The notes beneath the pieces are model-generated. The model was not told where the DNA came from and did no database searches. It saw only the letters and a program-made list of their open reading frames with translations. A DNA stretch of 58,212 nt, taken from contig PLZG01000092.1 in the NCBI GenBank assembly GCA_003152075.1, positions 1 through 58,212 on the forward strand. The letters run 5' to 3'. The first letter of the stretch is position 1. Every line of letters starts with the position of its first letter. This DNA is from a candidate division FCPU426 bacterium (GTDB lineage: Bacteria > Oederibacteriota > Muellerivitia > Muellerivitales > Muellerivitaceae). Position numbers and translations under genes: made by a program. Shown in pieces: positions 10,621-18,199 of this stretch.

Positions 10621-11196
10621 ATGAAAAAAATAGTTCTGTCTTTGTTGCTGGTCTTTTCAGCTGGGGTTGTCAGCGCGGAGGGTGTGGCCGGAGCGCCAAT
10701 AACCGTCGCTACGGACGCAACGGCATCCAAGCCCGCCGTGGAGGCGGCTCCCTTGTCGGCGATGTGCACTTTGTCGCCGGCTTCGGGAAGCAAGGTCGCC
10801 GGTTGGGTGAAGTTCACCCAAATGAAACATTATGTCCTGGTGGAAGGCGATGTTACGGGATTAACCCCGGGAAAGCATGGGTTTCATATCCATGATAAGG
10901 GGGATTGCTCAGCTGCCGACGCGACTTCAGCCGGGGGGCATTTCAACCCCACGAAACAAGAGCATGGCCGTCCCAACAGCGCGAAGAGCCACATGGGCGA
11001 TTTAGGCAATATCTCCGCCGACTCCAGCGGCGAAGCGAAAATTAAATTCAAGGATAAGATCATCCGGTTGTCAGGCGAAAATACCATCGTGGACAGGGCC
11101 ATCATTGTCCACGCGAATTTGGACGATGAAAAGACCCAGCCCGTAGGGAACGCGGGCGCGAGGGTTGCTTGTGGGGTCATCCAGTTGTCCAAATAG
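10621..11196 (+). CDS. sodC: Cu,Zn superoxide dismutase, exported
   Basis: Periplasmic superoxide dismutase, 191 residues. An N-terminal signal peptide (MKKIVLSLLLVFSAGVVSAEG, cleavage likely after VSA) is followed by a short linker and the SOD fold. Metal ligands are visible in GFHIHDKGDC, GGHFNPTKQEHG and HMGDLGNI, and the conserved Arg lies in NAGARVACGVI with the second disulfide Cys. ATG 10621 is preceded by AAGGAGGT; the in-frame start upstream at 10540 would overlap bcp and precede the signal peptide, so it is rejected. A perfect-stem terminator follows at 11243. Confidence 0.95.
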   Translation: MKKIVLSLLLVFSAGVVSAEGVAGAPITVATDATASKPAVEAAPLSAMCTLSPASGSKVAGWVKFTQMKHYVLVEGDVTGLTPGKHGFHIHDKGDCSAADATSAGGHFNPTKQEHGRPNSAKSHMGDLGNISADSSGEAKIKFKDKIIRLSGENTIVDRAIIVHANLDDEKTQPVGNAGARVACGVIQLSK

Positions 11197-11242
11197 GAAC
11201 GATCATTCCAAAGGTCCGTGACGGTTTGTTTCCAAAGCATTG

Positions 11243-11279
11243 AACAAAAAAGCCCTAGCTCCTGCGGGGCTTTTTTGTT
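11243..11279. terminator. Rho-independent terminator after sodC
   Basis: Thirteen-base perfect stem, AACAAAAAAGCCC (11243-11255) against GGGCTTTTTTGTT (11267-11279), with an 11-base loop. The A and T tracts make it usable on either strand. Confidence 0.85.
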
Positions 11280-11333
11280 TTAAGGCTCAATGGTTAGGGA
11301 TCAAGGAAACCGGGGTCCGGCCTGGCCCCGATC

Positions 11334-11363
11334 CTGTCCACGGCGGGGACCCGCCGTGGACAA
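11334..11363 (+). repeat. Palindromic intergenic repeat, copy 3
   Basis: CTGTCCACGGCGGG, GA, CCCGCCGTGGACAA. The left-arm change (GGC for GAC) is matched by a compensating change on the right (GCC for GTC), so pairing is preserved. Confidence 0.9.
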
Positions 11364-11595
11364 ATTTTTTCGGGGGCCCTTCAGCCTACTCAAACTGCTG
11401 AATCAAATCATTCATAATCTTTTTCGTTCCCAGGCGGACGACGCTATCCGGCCTCAACTTTCCTCCTTTGGACTGGCCGGATCGGAAACCGGACAGGATG
11501 ATTCCGGTTCTTGTGCAGAAAGAGCCGCTGGAAATACGCTTTTGGACACCCATTTCAGAGGGCGAAATGGAAAACTGGAGAAAATCCTAAAAGTA
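11364..11595. other. Non-coding stretch after sodC
   Basis: No convincing gene. The open frame that crosses this region also runs through the palindromic repeat and has no ribosome binding site or recognisable product. Probably decayed sequence. Confidence 0.4.
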
Positions 11596-11799
11596 TGCTG
11601 AAAAAGTCCCGCTACGATGGACTTTCACCACATTTTCCTCTTTTTGAGAATTTATGTAAATGTGGCACGTCCCCGTTTTCCATTGAAATTTTAAAACAGC
11701 TAAACGGGGGTTCATAAAACATTCAAGGTAACCCCCAAATTCCTGTGGAATTTTAGGGGTAGGCGAGCTGCTGTGTAGCCCTATTTTAGTTTTTCAGCA
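11596..11799. mobile_element. Possible MITE-like remnant with short inverted ends
   Basis: TGCTGAAAAA at 11596-11605 is the exact inverse of TTTTTCAGCA at 11790-11799, bounding a 204-bp A/T-rich stretch without a gene. Ends of the type GCTGAAAAA are common in insertion-sequence remnants. No clear target duplication is seen, and 10 bp of symmetry is modest evidence. Confidence 0.35.
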
Positions 11800-12014
11800 G
11801 CCTGCTAAAACGAATTCTTTAAGAGGAAATTTACCCTTTCCCCAAAACCTTCTCGGCCTGATTGCTTGGCGGTTTTCACGTCCCTGAATTCTTTAACGGG
11901 GTGTTAAAAAATGGTTTTCCACCCTGTCTACGGCCACAGGCGTGGCGCGAATCTTCTTACCTCCATTTCATCTTAAAATTAATTTACCGTATCGACAAGG
12001 AGTCAAGGCAATGA

Positions 12015-12332
12015 GTATCTTTTCCTCTTTCCTCAACGTATAAAAAGTGGACCCTCATCCAAGGGAAGACAAGCGGTTTATGGATCAGCACGGCGGCGGG
12101 AGAAGTTTTTTCCGTAAACGCCTGGAAATTCCGGTTCGTTGTCCGGGAGGCTTATCAAAAGAAATTCGGACCTCGCCGGCTGCTCAAGGGGGTCTTGTCG
12201 GAAGCCCAAAACCCGGAGCTTGTATCCCGGATGAAGGAAAGCCGGATATTCGTCGACGGGACGAATCTAGTGGCGTCTTTCCAGCTGGGGGACCGGTTGC
12301 GGGTGAGGCTTTCCAACCAGCCCTTGTTATAG
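12015..12332 (+). pseudogene. Fragment of an NAD kinase-like gene
   Basis: In the frame ending with the stop at 12330-12332 the sequence encodes about 105 residues that look like the C-terminal part of an ATP-NAD kinase: KTSGLWISTAAGE resembles the family's substrate loop (xSGLxxSTxTGS), and the tail VDGTNLVASFQLGDRLRVRL resembles the conserved beta-rich end (VDGxxxxxxxxGDxxxV). An in-frame stop at 12012-12014 precedes it and no plausible start codon or ribosome site exists, and the N-terminal GGDGT domain is absent. I read it as a decayed relic. The assignment rests on motif memory and could be wrong. Confidence 0.45.
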
Positions 12333-12887
12333 GCCCTTAAAAGGGTTTTCGTCATTCACAATTTGCTCGATGGACGCGGAAGCGGGCCAACCGACCACCC
12401 TTTTTATCACCACACTCTCGGTCAAGAAATTCTTCAGGTAGGTGTGGCGGACGATCTTAAAAAATTGTTCCAGCTCGGGGCCGACATGGTTGTTTTCAAG
12501 TTTCAATAAATTCAAGGCGAGGCTGAAGGCCATTTCCACGAATTCATGCCGCATAGCGTCATCCCGGTCGGAAAATTCGTTGTATCTCTTGATCCCTTTC
12601 AGGTAAACCTCGGCGGCCATTTTGTCGTTTTGTCCCTGGTAATATTTTCCCATCAGGTAATAAATCTCCAATTCCCGCAGTTCCAAATGGTCGATGCTTT
12701 CAAATTGTTTGACCGCCTCAATTTCATCCAACCGGGAGACGCCTTGATGGCTGAAGTAATGGTTCAAGCAGAACTTGGCGAATCGCGCCCGGAGGACGTA
12801 GTCGTTCGGGTTTCGTTTGACGGCGTCCTTGAATTTTTTAAACTCAAACCTGTGGGCTATTTTGAGGAAGATATCCATGAATGTCAT
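12327..12887 (-). CDS. Helical TPR-like protein, function unknown
   Basis: A 186-residue protein on the minus strand with ATG at 12887 preceded by AAGGAG at eight bases. It has no signal peptide and is all alpha-helical in character, with repeats that resemble tetratricopeptide units: RNPNDYVLRARFAKFCLNHY, then LRELEIYYLMGKYYQGQNDK and VYLKGIKRYNEF. Such proteins usually serve as scaffolds. The 3' end overlaps the end of the converging NAD kinase-like fragment by a few bases. Nothing in its position suggests a specific partner. Confidence 0.75.
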   Translation of the reverse strand: MTFMDIFLKIAHRFEFKKFKDAVKRNPNDYVLRARFAKFCLNHYFSHQGVSRLDEIEAVKQFESIDHLELRELEIYYLMGKYYQGQNDKMAAEVYLKGIKRYNEFSDRDDAMRHEFVEMAFSLALNLLKLENNHVGPELEQFFKIVRHTYLKNFLTESVVIKRVVGWPASASIEQIVNDENPFKGL

Positions 12888-13271
12888 TTAACGGCTCCTT
12901 TTACGGCGAACTCGGCCTTGTCCGGGGAAGGCCTAGGCCTTCTCTTCTTTTGGATTTTCTTAACTTTCACCCTAAATTAAAGCAAGTTCTATACCCCATG
13001 GGGATTTCAGGGAAGCCCCGCCAATCCTTTAACCGGCCTGGGGAAACAGCATTTCGGCCCAACCTTGAAATATTCAACGGAATTTGTGAGTAAGTAATCG
13101 ATCAAAATGATTTTTTGACCCTCATTTTGATTGTTTGCGATTGTTTAGTTAGTCATAGGCGGATGTATGATAAAAAATGCATATCCGCTGTCCATGGCGG
13201 GGACCCGCGGCGGGCAAGAGAAAATGGTTATAGGGAATTACCCCGTTCACTTTTGCAACTTGGGAGGCGCA
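12888..13271. other. Intergenic region before GIY-YIG gene
   Basis: Apart from palindrome copy 4 (13188-13217) I see no gene. Short frames on the + strand lack ribosome sites and cross the repeat. Confidence 0.4.
13188..13217 (+). repeat. Palindromic intergenic repeat, copy 4
   Basis: CTGTCCATGGCGGG, GA, CCCGCGGCGGGCAA. Arms are partly degenerate. This copy lies upstream of the GIY-YIG gene rather than after a + strand gene. Confidence 0.75.
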
Positions 13272-13628
13272 GTGAAAACGAACGCAGACTTGAAAAGAGA
13301 ATACAAAGAAACGCCTATTCCGATGGGTGTTTTTTTGGTTCGAAATACTCAAACTAATGAATTTATCATTGACGCCAGCCGTAACCTCGGGGGTTCTATC
13401 AACATGTACAAGTCTGTCCTGAAATGGGGCAAGGTCAATGACCCGTTGATGAAGAACCCCAAAGTCCTGGAAGACTATCGGACTCAGGGAGAGGAAACTT
13501 TTGAGTTTAAAATTTTGGATACCTTGAAGCCAAAGCGGGAACCGAGTTGGGACCCCGGGGAGGATTTAAAGGCTCTTGAGAAGATTTGGTTCGAAGAATT
13601 GAAAAGCAAAGGTTGGACGGCTTATTGA
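13272..13628 (+). CDS. GIY-YIG nuclease family-like protein
   Basis: A 118-residue protein with the layout KREYKETPIPMGVFLVRNTQTNEFIIDASRNLGGSINMYKS, which resembles small GIY-YIG domain proteins that start KxxYKxxxxPMGVFxIxN...GKxxIGSS.NL. The second strand reads FIIDASRNL rather than YIGSSxNL, so the catalytic Tyr and Gly are not conserved and nuclease activity is doubtful. I choose GTG at 13272 with GGGAGG four bases upstream; the longer frame from 13167 would run through a palindromic repeat. The palindrome copy 5 starts immediately after its stop codon. Confidence 0.7.
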   Translation: MKTNADLKREYKETPIPMGVFLVRNTQTNEFIIDASRNLGGSINMYKSVLKWGKVNDPLMKNPKVLEDYRTQGEETFEFKILDTLKPKREPSWDPGEDLKALEKIWFEELKSKGWTAY

Positions 13629-13658
13629 TTGTCCACGAAGGGGACCGGTCGTGGACAG
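13629..13658 (+). repeat. Palindromic intergenic repeat, copy 5
   Basis: TTGTCCACGAAGGG, GA, CCGGTCGTGGACAG. It begins at the very next base after the GIY-YIG gene stop codon. Confidence 0.85.
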
Positions 13659-13783
13659 CCAAATACCTCAATGTTGGCCATTGAAACTGCCGCTTTTTCA
13701 GTATTTTTGGATTAAATGGGTTTGAAACCGTCAAGAAGTTAGATCATAAGACCCCATCCCTCCGGGGCGGAGACTAGACGGGT

Positions 13784-14584
13784 ATGAACATTAATTTTCA
13801 CTTACGGATTATTTTACTTTTGGCCCTGGCCCTTATTGGGACGGTAACCGGCTGTTCCAAGTCCTTTACCATAACACCAACTTCCCCTGAGATGGCGCCC
13901 ACCGACACCCATACTTTCACTTCGACGGCGACCCCCGTCCCGCCAACGCCCACCAAAACCTTTACCCCTAGTTTTACCCCCACACCCATCGTTACTGCGG
14001 CGATCCCAACCCACACCTTTACCTCGACTTTTACACCCACCTCCACCCCCACTGTGGCGGCCACCACCTATATCTTTACACCGACTTATACCGTCACTTC
14101 TTGTCCCACGGGCGCGAATGAGGTCTTTGTATATGGGGGGTCTATCCCGACGACCGTCGCGTCCGCAGGCACCACAGTCACCGGCATAACTTTATGGCCC
14201 CAGGGGGATATCAACAGCGTGATCAATCAAACGAACCAGGTCCAATTCACTTTCACGGTGACCGGAAATCTCGGAACCCATATCAGTGAGGGTCAACTTT
14301 GGATCGATAACAATGGAACTGGCATCGTGGGTCCGGGTGACACCCTTTTGGCAACCCTCCCCGCCGGGCTTGGACCCCTTTTCACACCAGGATCATTTAC
14401 AGGTAGCCCCTTATTCAAAACAGGCGTTTATTCGGGCCCTAACCTCATCATCGCTTACGTCACCACACCTGGAGCCTCTGGAACCATCCAAACCACTATC
14501 TCCTATATGGGCGGCTCCTCACCTTGCAGTTTCTATTGGGCTCTTTTGCTACCGTTCACAGGCCCAACGCTCACCGTTAAGTAA
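13784..14584 (+). CDS. Thr/Pro-rich surface lipoprotein
   Basis: A 266-residue exported protein. The N terminus is a lipoprotein signal peptide with lipobox VTGC (Cys at about 24). Residues 30-105 are a low-complexity linker built from FTPT/STFTPT-like units, probably extended and possibly glycosylated. The C-terminal 150 residues (NEVFVYGGSIPTTVASAG onwards) resemble a beta-sandwich of the extracellular type, with several Asn/Gly/Thr turns, and include GDTLLATLPAG. I do not recognise a family for it. Such TPT linkers are frequent in some uncultivated bacterial phyla. Palindrome copies flank it on both sides. Function may be adhesion or surface display. Confidence 0.8.
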   Translation: MNINFHLRIILLLALALIGTVTGCSKSFTITPTSPEMAPTDTHTFTSTATPVPPTPTKTFTPSFTPTPIVTAAIPTHTFTSTFTPTSTPTVAATTYIFTPTYTVTSCPTGANEVFVYGGSIPTTVASAGTTVTGITLWPQGDINSVINQTNQVQFTFTVTGNLGTHISEGQLWIDNNGTGIVGPGDTLLATLPAGLGPLFTPGSFTGSPLFKTGVYSGPNLIIAYVTTPGASGTIQTTISYMGGSSPCSFYWALLLPFTGPTLTVK

Positions 14585-14663
14585 AAACCAATCGTTTAGT
14601 GAAAAGACGGACTAGAATCACACCCCGTATCATTCAAAAGGTGGATAAAATCAGGTGAAATTA

Positions 14664-14693
14664 TTGTCCGCGATGGGAACCCGGAGTAGACAA
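14664..14693 (+). repeat. Palindromic intergenic repeat, copy 6
   Basis: TTGTCCGCGATGGG, AA, CCCGGAGTAGACAA. Outer and central bases are conserved; the middle of each arm has drifted. Confidence 0.75.
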
Positions 14694-14733
14694 AGAAGCG
14701 AAGTGGGCAACGTTTAATTTGAGGAGGAGATTA

Positions 14734-15000
14734 ATGAAATCTCTTGTGGTATTTTTTTTAATCAATGGGTTCATTTTGACCGGGTTCCAAGGCACTTCCC
14801 ATGCCCAAACCAATCCAAAGCCAACGAGTAGCCCAACTCCGACGGTCCAAAAAGCAGGCAATGGAGGGGCGGACACTCAGCCGAAAAAAGAGGAATCAAT
14901 TTCCGAGGGGTTAGGAATTGTAATTCCGGTCGCGATAATCGGAATTATCGCGGGGCTGCTCGCTATCGTGTTCGCTGACGCCGCAAAAAAATCCTCTTGA
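14734..15000 (+). CDS. Small exported membrane-anchored protein
   Basis: An 88-residue protein with an N-terminal signal peptide (KSLVVFFLINGFILTGFQGTSHAQ), a Pro/Thr-rich spacer (TNPKPTSSPTPTVQ) and one C-terminal transmembrane helix (GIVIPVAIIGIIAGLLAIVF) ending in a short Lys-containing tail. ATG at 14734 follows GAGGAGG at about six bases; the upstream in-frame TTG overlaps that site. The topology would leave the spacer outside the cytoplasmic membrane with a cytosolic tail. Family not recognised. It sits between two palindromic repeats. Confidence 0.75.
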   Translation: MKSLVVFFLINGFILTGFQGTSHAQTNPKPTSSPTPTVQKAGNGGADTQPKKEESISEGLGIVIPVAIIGIIAGLLAIVFADAAKKSS

Positions 15001-15038
15001 AGCGACTGATGGGGCTGATTAAATAGAGTGGAATTTGC

Positions 15039-15068
15039 CTGTCCACGACGGGAACCCGTCGCGCACAA
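15039..15068 (+). repeat. Palindromic intergenic repeat, copy 7
   Basis: CTGTCCACGACGGG, AA, CCCGTCGCGCACAA, 38 bp after the small membrane protein stop. Confidence 0.85.
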
Positions 15069-15321
15069 CCAAACGTGCTTTGTTCTCCACCCTCCCACAG
15101 GCCTACTCATCCAAAACCGAACGGAAGAGCTTTTTGCCGGACTCTCATTATGATAGGTCTGGAAATAGGGATTCAGATTCTTAAATTATGTATCTAATAA
15201 TTTTTTAAAGGGCCATACTCGTTGAACTAGGACATTTCTCCAAATCGTTTTTTGGCCAAATGAAGAGAGGGCCAAAAAGTGACCTTCCCCAAGACAGTAC
15301 TCCTCCTGAAATGAGTCGGCG

Positions 15322-15783
15322 TTGAAAACCCAGATTGAAAATAGGGATTTTGAAGTCATGATGGTGGAAGATAACCTGGCGGACACCATCCTCATGAAGG
15401 TGGCTTTCAAGGAAAACCGGATACCGGGCAACTTGAATGTCTTGGGCGACGGCGAGCAGGCTCTCGACTATTTGAACCGGCAGGGCAAATACACCGACGC
15501 TAAGACGCCGGACTTCATTCTTTTAGACCTCAATCTTCCCCGGATGGACGGGCGGGAATTCTTGAGACAGGTCAAGCGCGAAGGCCTTTTCAAGTCGATT
15601 CCCGTCATTGTCCTAACAAGTTCAAAATTGGAGTCGGACATCCGGGAAGTTTATGAAATGAACGCCAACTGCTATGTCGTCAAGCCTTCGAATTTGGACG
15701 GTTACATCGAAACCGCCAAAATCATTCAGGCTTTTTGGATGAATTTGGTCCAGTTTCCCCCCCGACTTAACTCCTTAAACTAA
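15322..15783 (+). CDS. CheY-like response regulator (Rcp1-like), first of pair
   Basis: A 153-residue single receiver domain. The acidic pocket is MMVEDN, the phosphoacceptor Asp lies in FILLDLNLPRMDGREF, the switch Thr in VIVLTSS and the conserved Lys in VVKPSN. The long insertion DYLNRQGKYTDAKTPDFILLD is typical of Rcp1-type regulators that pair with phytochrome-class kinases. There is no output domain, so it acts through protein contacts. TTG at 15322 is the only reasonable start; the paralogue downstream has a TTG at the same place. A receiver-kinase gene follows, a likely partner. Confidence 0.88.
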   Translation: MKTQIENRDFEVMMVEDNLADTILMKVAFKENRIPGNLNVLGDGEQALDYLNRQGKYTDAKTPDFILLDLNLPRMDGREFLRQVKREGLFKSIPVIVLTSSKLESDIREVYEMNANCYVVKPSNLDGYIETAKIIQAFWMNLVQFPPRLNSLN

Positions 15784-15969
15784 AGTCAGTTTCCCAAATC
15801 AAAGAGAACTGTCGATCTGGTTCGAGTCCAACATTGGGAGGCTGGAAAATGTTGGCTTAGGCTTGCTTGCGCGTTGCGGTTTATCTCTAACTTTGCAATT
15901 CTCTTAACGGTCGAGAGTGGCCAAAAGCGATTTTCGGATGGACGGGATCCCCCCTAAAAGGAATCGACA

Positions 15970-16437
15970 TTGAACAAGCAAATTGAAAAAAGAGATTTTG
16001 AAATCCTGATGGTCGAAGACAACTCGGGGGACGCCCTCCTCATTAAGGAGGCTTTCAAGGAGAGCCATATACAGTGCCACTTGATTGTCGTGGGTGACGG
16101 CGAGGAGGCCCTCGACTATTTGAATAGGCGGGGCAACTTCGCCGACGCTAGGACTCCGGACTTCATTCTTTTAGACCTCAATCTTCCCCGGATGGACGGG
16201 CGGGAATTCTTGAAACGGGTCAAGAGCGAAGGCCTTTTTAAGACGATTCCCGTCATTGTCCTAACGAGCTCAAGATCGGATTTGGATATCCGGGAGGTTT
16301 GGGAATTGAACGCAAACTGCTATATCGTCAAGCCCTCTGATATGGATGGGTATATCGCGGTAGCTAAAAAAATTAATGACTTTTGGATGAACTTGGTCCA
16401 GCTTCCTCCCCCCCCCCGTCCGAACCCTGAGGCTTAA
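15970..16437 (+). CDS. CheY-like response regulator (Rcp1-like), second of pair
   Basis: A 155-residue receiver domain closely similar to the one at 15322 (for example the stretch FILLDLNLPRMDGREFL is identical), so the two arose by tandem duplication. Acidic pocket MVEDN, phosphoacceptor Asp in LLDLNLP, switch Thr in IVLTSS, Lys in IVKPSD. TTG at 15970 with AAGGAA nine bases upstream is the start. The C terminus ends in a proline run that is absent from the first copy. It lies 54 bp before the receiver-kinase gene and is probably in the same regulon. Confidence 0.88.
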   Translation: MNKQIEKRDFEILMVEDNSGDALLIKEAFKESHIQCHLIVVGDGEEALDYLNRRGNFADARTPDFILLDLNLPRMDGREFLKRVKSEGLFKTIPVIVLTSSRSDLDIREVWELNANCYIVKPSDMDGYIAVAKKINDFWMNLVQLPPPPRPNPEA

Positions 16438-16491
16438 GTTTCGCCGACGACACTCCGCTGTCAGTTATGGTTGAACCATAGGAGACTGGCC

Positions 16492-17811
16492 GTGATTGAG
16501 AATGAAACGCGCGTCAACATTCTTTTAGTGGATGATGAGCCCGCCAACCTGTTGGCCCTGGAAGCAGTATTAGAAAGCCTGGGCCAGAACCTGGTGAAGA
16601 CCAGCTCCGGGGTAGAGGCCTTAAGACATCTCATTGACAAGGATTTCGCCGTCATCCTTTTGGACGTGATGATGCCGGGGATGGACGGTTTTGAAACAGC
16701 GGAATTGATCCGCCAGCGCGACCGCAACCGCCATACACCCATCATTTTCCTGACGGCGATTGGAAAGACCGAAACGGCGATGTTCCAAGGCTACGCGTTG
16801 GGGGCCATCGACTACATGGTGAAGCCTTTCGACCCGGGGGTGCTACGGTCCAAGGTATCGGTTTTGGTGGATATTTACCTCAAGACCCAGGAAGTGATCC
16901 GGCTAAATGATGAGCTCAGGCTCGAAAATGAAAACCGCAAGCGGACCGAGGAGGAATTGCGCCGGTCCGAAGAGATGCTAAAAAACCTCAACGCCAACTT
17001 GGAAGCGAGAGTCGCCAAACGCACGGCGGCGGTCGAGGAAAGCAGCCGCCAACTCACCCGGATTAATGAGGAGCTGGAGCAGTTCGTCTACGCGTCCTCC
17101 CACGACTTGCAGGAGCCCTTGCGGACGATGACCAGTTTCCTGGAACTGATCGAGCGCCGTAACCGCGACAAGCTCGATGAGGATTCAAAGCGGTTCATTG
17201 AATTCGCCGTCAAAAGCGCCGAACACATGCGCAGCCTGATCAATGGCCTGCTGGAGTACTCCCGGGTGACCGTGAAGGAAAAAAAATTCAAGAACGTCGA
17301 CTGCAATTTGGTGGTGAAACGGGTCCTCGAACAGCTGTACGCCTCCCTCCAGGAAAGCGGAGGCAAGGTGGAATGCCTGCCGCTGCCGGAGGTTTACGGC
17401 GAGCCGCTATTGTTAGGACAGCTTTTCCAAAATCTGATCGGAAACGCCCTGAAGTTTCGTAACGAACTTCCTCCCCGGGTGGAGGTGGGGGCGGAAAAGC
17501 GCGAAAGAGAATGGCTTTTTTGGGTTAAGGACAACGGTATCGGCATTGAACCGCGTTTCTTCCAGCAGATTTTCCGTCTTTTCCAACGGCTCCATAGCCG
17601 TGCGGAATATCCGGGAGCGGGCCTGGGCCTGGCCGTGTGCCGGAAGACGGTGGAACTTCATGGCGGAAAGATTTGGTGTGAATCCGAATTGGAAAAAGGT
17701 TCCAGCTTTTACTTTACCATTCCTATTTACGATCCCTTTTCCAGGCTTGCCGACGAAGAGTCGAATTTGGAAACCGTTCCCGAAAGCAAAAAGTCCGAAA
17801 AAAGGGTGTGA
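16492..17811 (+). CDS. Receiver-histidine kinase hybrid, cytosolic
   Basis: A 439-residue protein with an N-terminal receiver (VDDEP pocket, phospho-Asp in AVILLDVMMPGMDGF, Lys in MVKPFD), a coiled coil around residues 140-195 rich in Glu/Arg/Leu, then a HisKA domain with SSHDLQEPLR and a HATPase with N box LFQNLIGNALKF, G1 VKDNGIGIEP and G2 GAGLGLAVCRKTVELHGGKIW. No membrane helix. The HDLQEP type of H box is common in phytochrome-class kinases. GTG at 16492 is preferred: TAGGAG ends seven bases earlier, while TTG at 16471 would put that site inside the gene. It probably phosphorylates the two Rcp1-like proteins upstream. Confidence 0.9.
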   Translation: MIENETRVNILLVDDEPANLLALEAVLESLGQNLVKTSSGVEALRHLIDKDFAVILLDVMMPGMDGFETAELIRQRDRNRHTPIIFLTAIGKTETAMFQGYALGAIDYMVKPFDPGVLRSKVSVLVDIYLKTQEVIRLNDELRLENENRKRTEEELRRSEEMLKNLNANLEARVAKRTAAVEESSRQLTRINEELEQFVYASSHDLQEPLRTMTSFLELIERRNRDKLDEDSKRFIEFAVKSAEHMRSLINGLLEYSRVTVKEKKFKNVDCNLVVKRVLEQLYASLQESGGKVECLPLPEVYGEPLLLGQLFQNLIGNALKFRNELPPRVEVGAEKREREWLFWVKDNGIGIEPRFFQQIFRLFQRLHSRAEYPGAGLGLAVCRKTVELHGGKIWCESELEKGSSFYFTIPIYDPFSRLADEESNLETVPESKKSEKRV

Positions 17812-18162
17812 ACTAGGCCGCCGGAGGTGGCGGCAGGGCGTTGTCCACGACGGGAACCGTAGTGAACAAGAAAAGAATCGCGGGACCCCGTAATTTAAAA
17901 ATATTAAACCCTGGAATTAGGTGGCAAAGTGTAGGGCGGTATTATGAAGGACAAATTACTCGGAGACATAGCCAGTCAAAATAACTTGGAAAATCTTCCT
18001 TTATTGCTTAGATTTATACTCTAATTAACGCTACTATCATTCTGATCGAGCGGCTTTCTTGCCGCTGATCCCCGGCCCCGGCGAATGTCTTAATGGAATC
18101 CGTCCCAAGCTTTTAGCTCCTCTTGGTTCACAAAACTCGGCCCTTCAAATCATGATTATTTC
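17812..18162. other. Intergenic region before XylR-like gene
   Basis: Contains palindrome copy 8. A 26-codon frame at 17944 has no ribosome site and is not supported. The region presumably holds the promoter of the XylR-like gene. Confidence 0.4.
17841..17869 (+). repeat. Palindromic intergenic repeat, copy 8
   Basis: TTGTCCACGACGGG, AA, CCGTAGTGAACAA, 29 bp after the kinase stop. One base shorter than the consensus in the right arm. Confidence 0.8.
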
Positions 18163-18184
18163 AATCACTAGAATACTAGTGTTT
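18163..18184. promoter_or_regulatory. Palindrome upstream of XylR-like gene
   Basis: CACTAG (18166-18171), four-base AATA spacer, CTAGTG (18176-18181), with flanking AA/TT also symmetric. It ends 15 bp before the ATG, so a bound protein would block transcription or initiation. Possible autoregulatory site. Confidence 0.35.
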
Positions 18185-18199
18185 GCCAAGGGACAGTTT

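Noticed and set aside
11290-11601. 103-codon + frame after sodC
   Set aside because: Passes through the palindrome and the non-coding stretch; no ribosome site or recognisable product.
11663-11679. TGGCAC word as a sigma54 -24 element
   Set aside because: No GC at the -12 position at correct spacing and no gene directly downstream.
12546-12980. 144-codon + frame
   Set aside because: Antisense to the TPR-like gene, which has the ribosome site.
13798-14067. Val/Gly-rich repeat proteins on the minus strand
   Set aside because: Antisense of the Thr/Pro-rich linker of the lipoprotein; the periodic composition is a by-product.
15818-15850. GGTTCGAGTCC resembling a tRNA T loop
   Set aside because: Stem does not pair and there is no acceptor or anticodon arm.
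17944-18024. 26-codon frame between kinase and XylR-like gene
   Set aside because: No ribosome site and no support from spacing.
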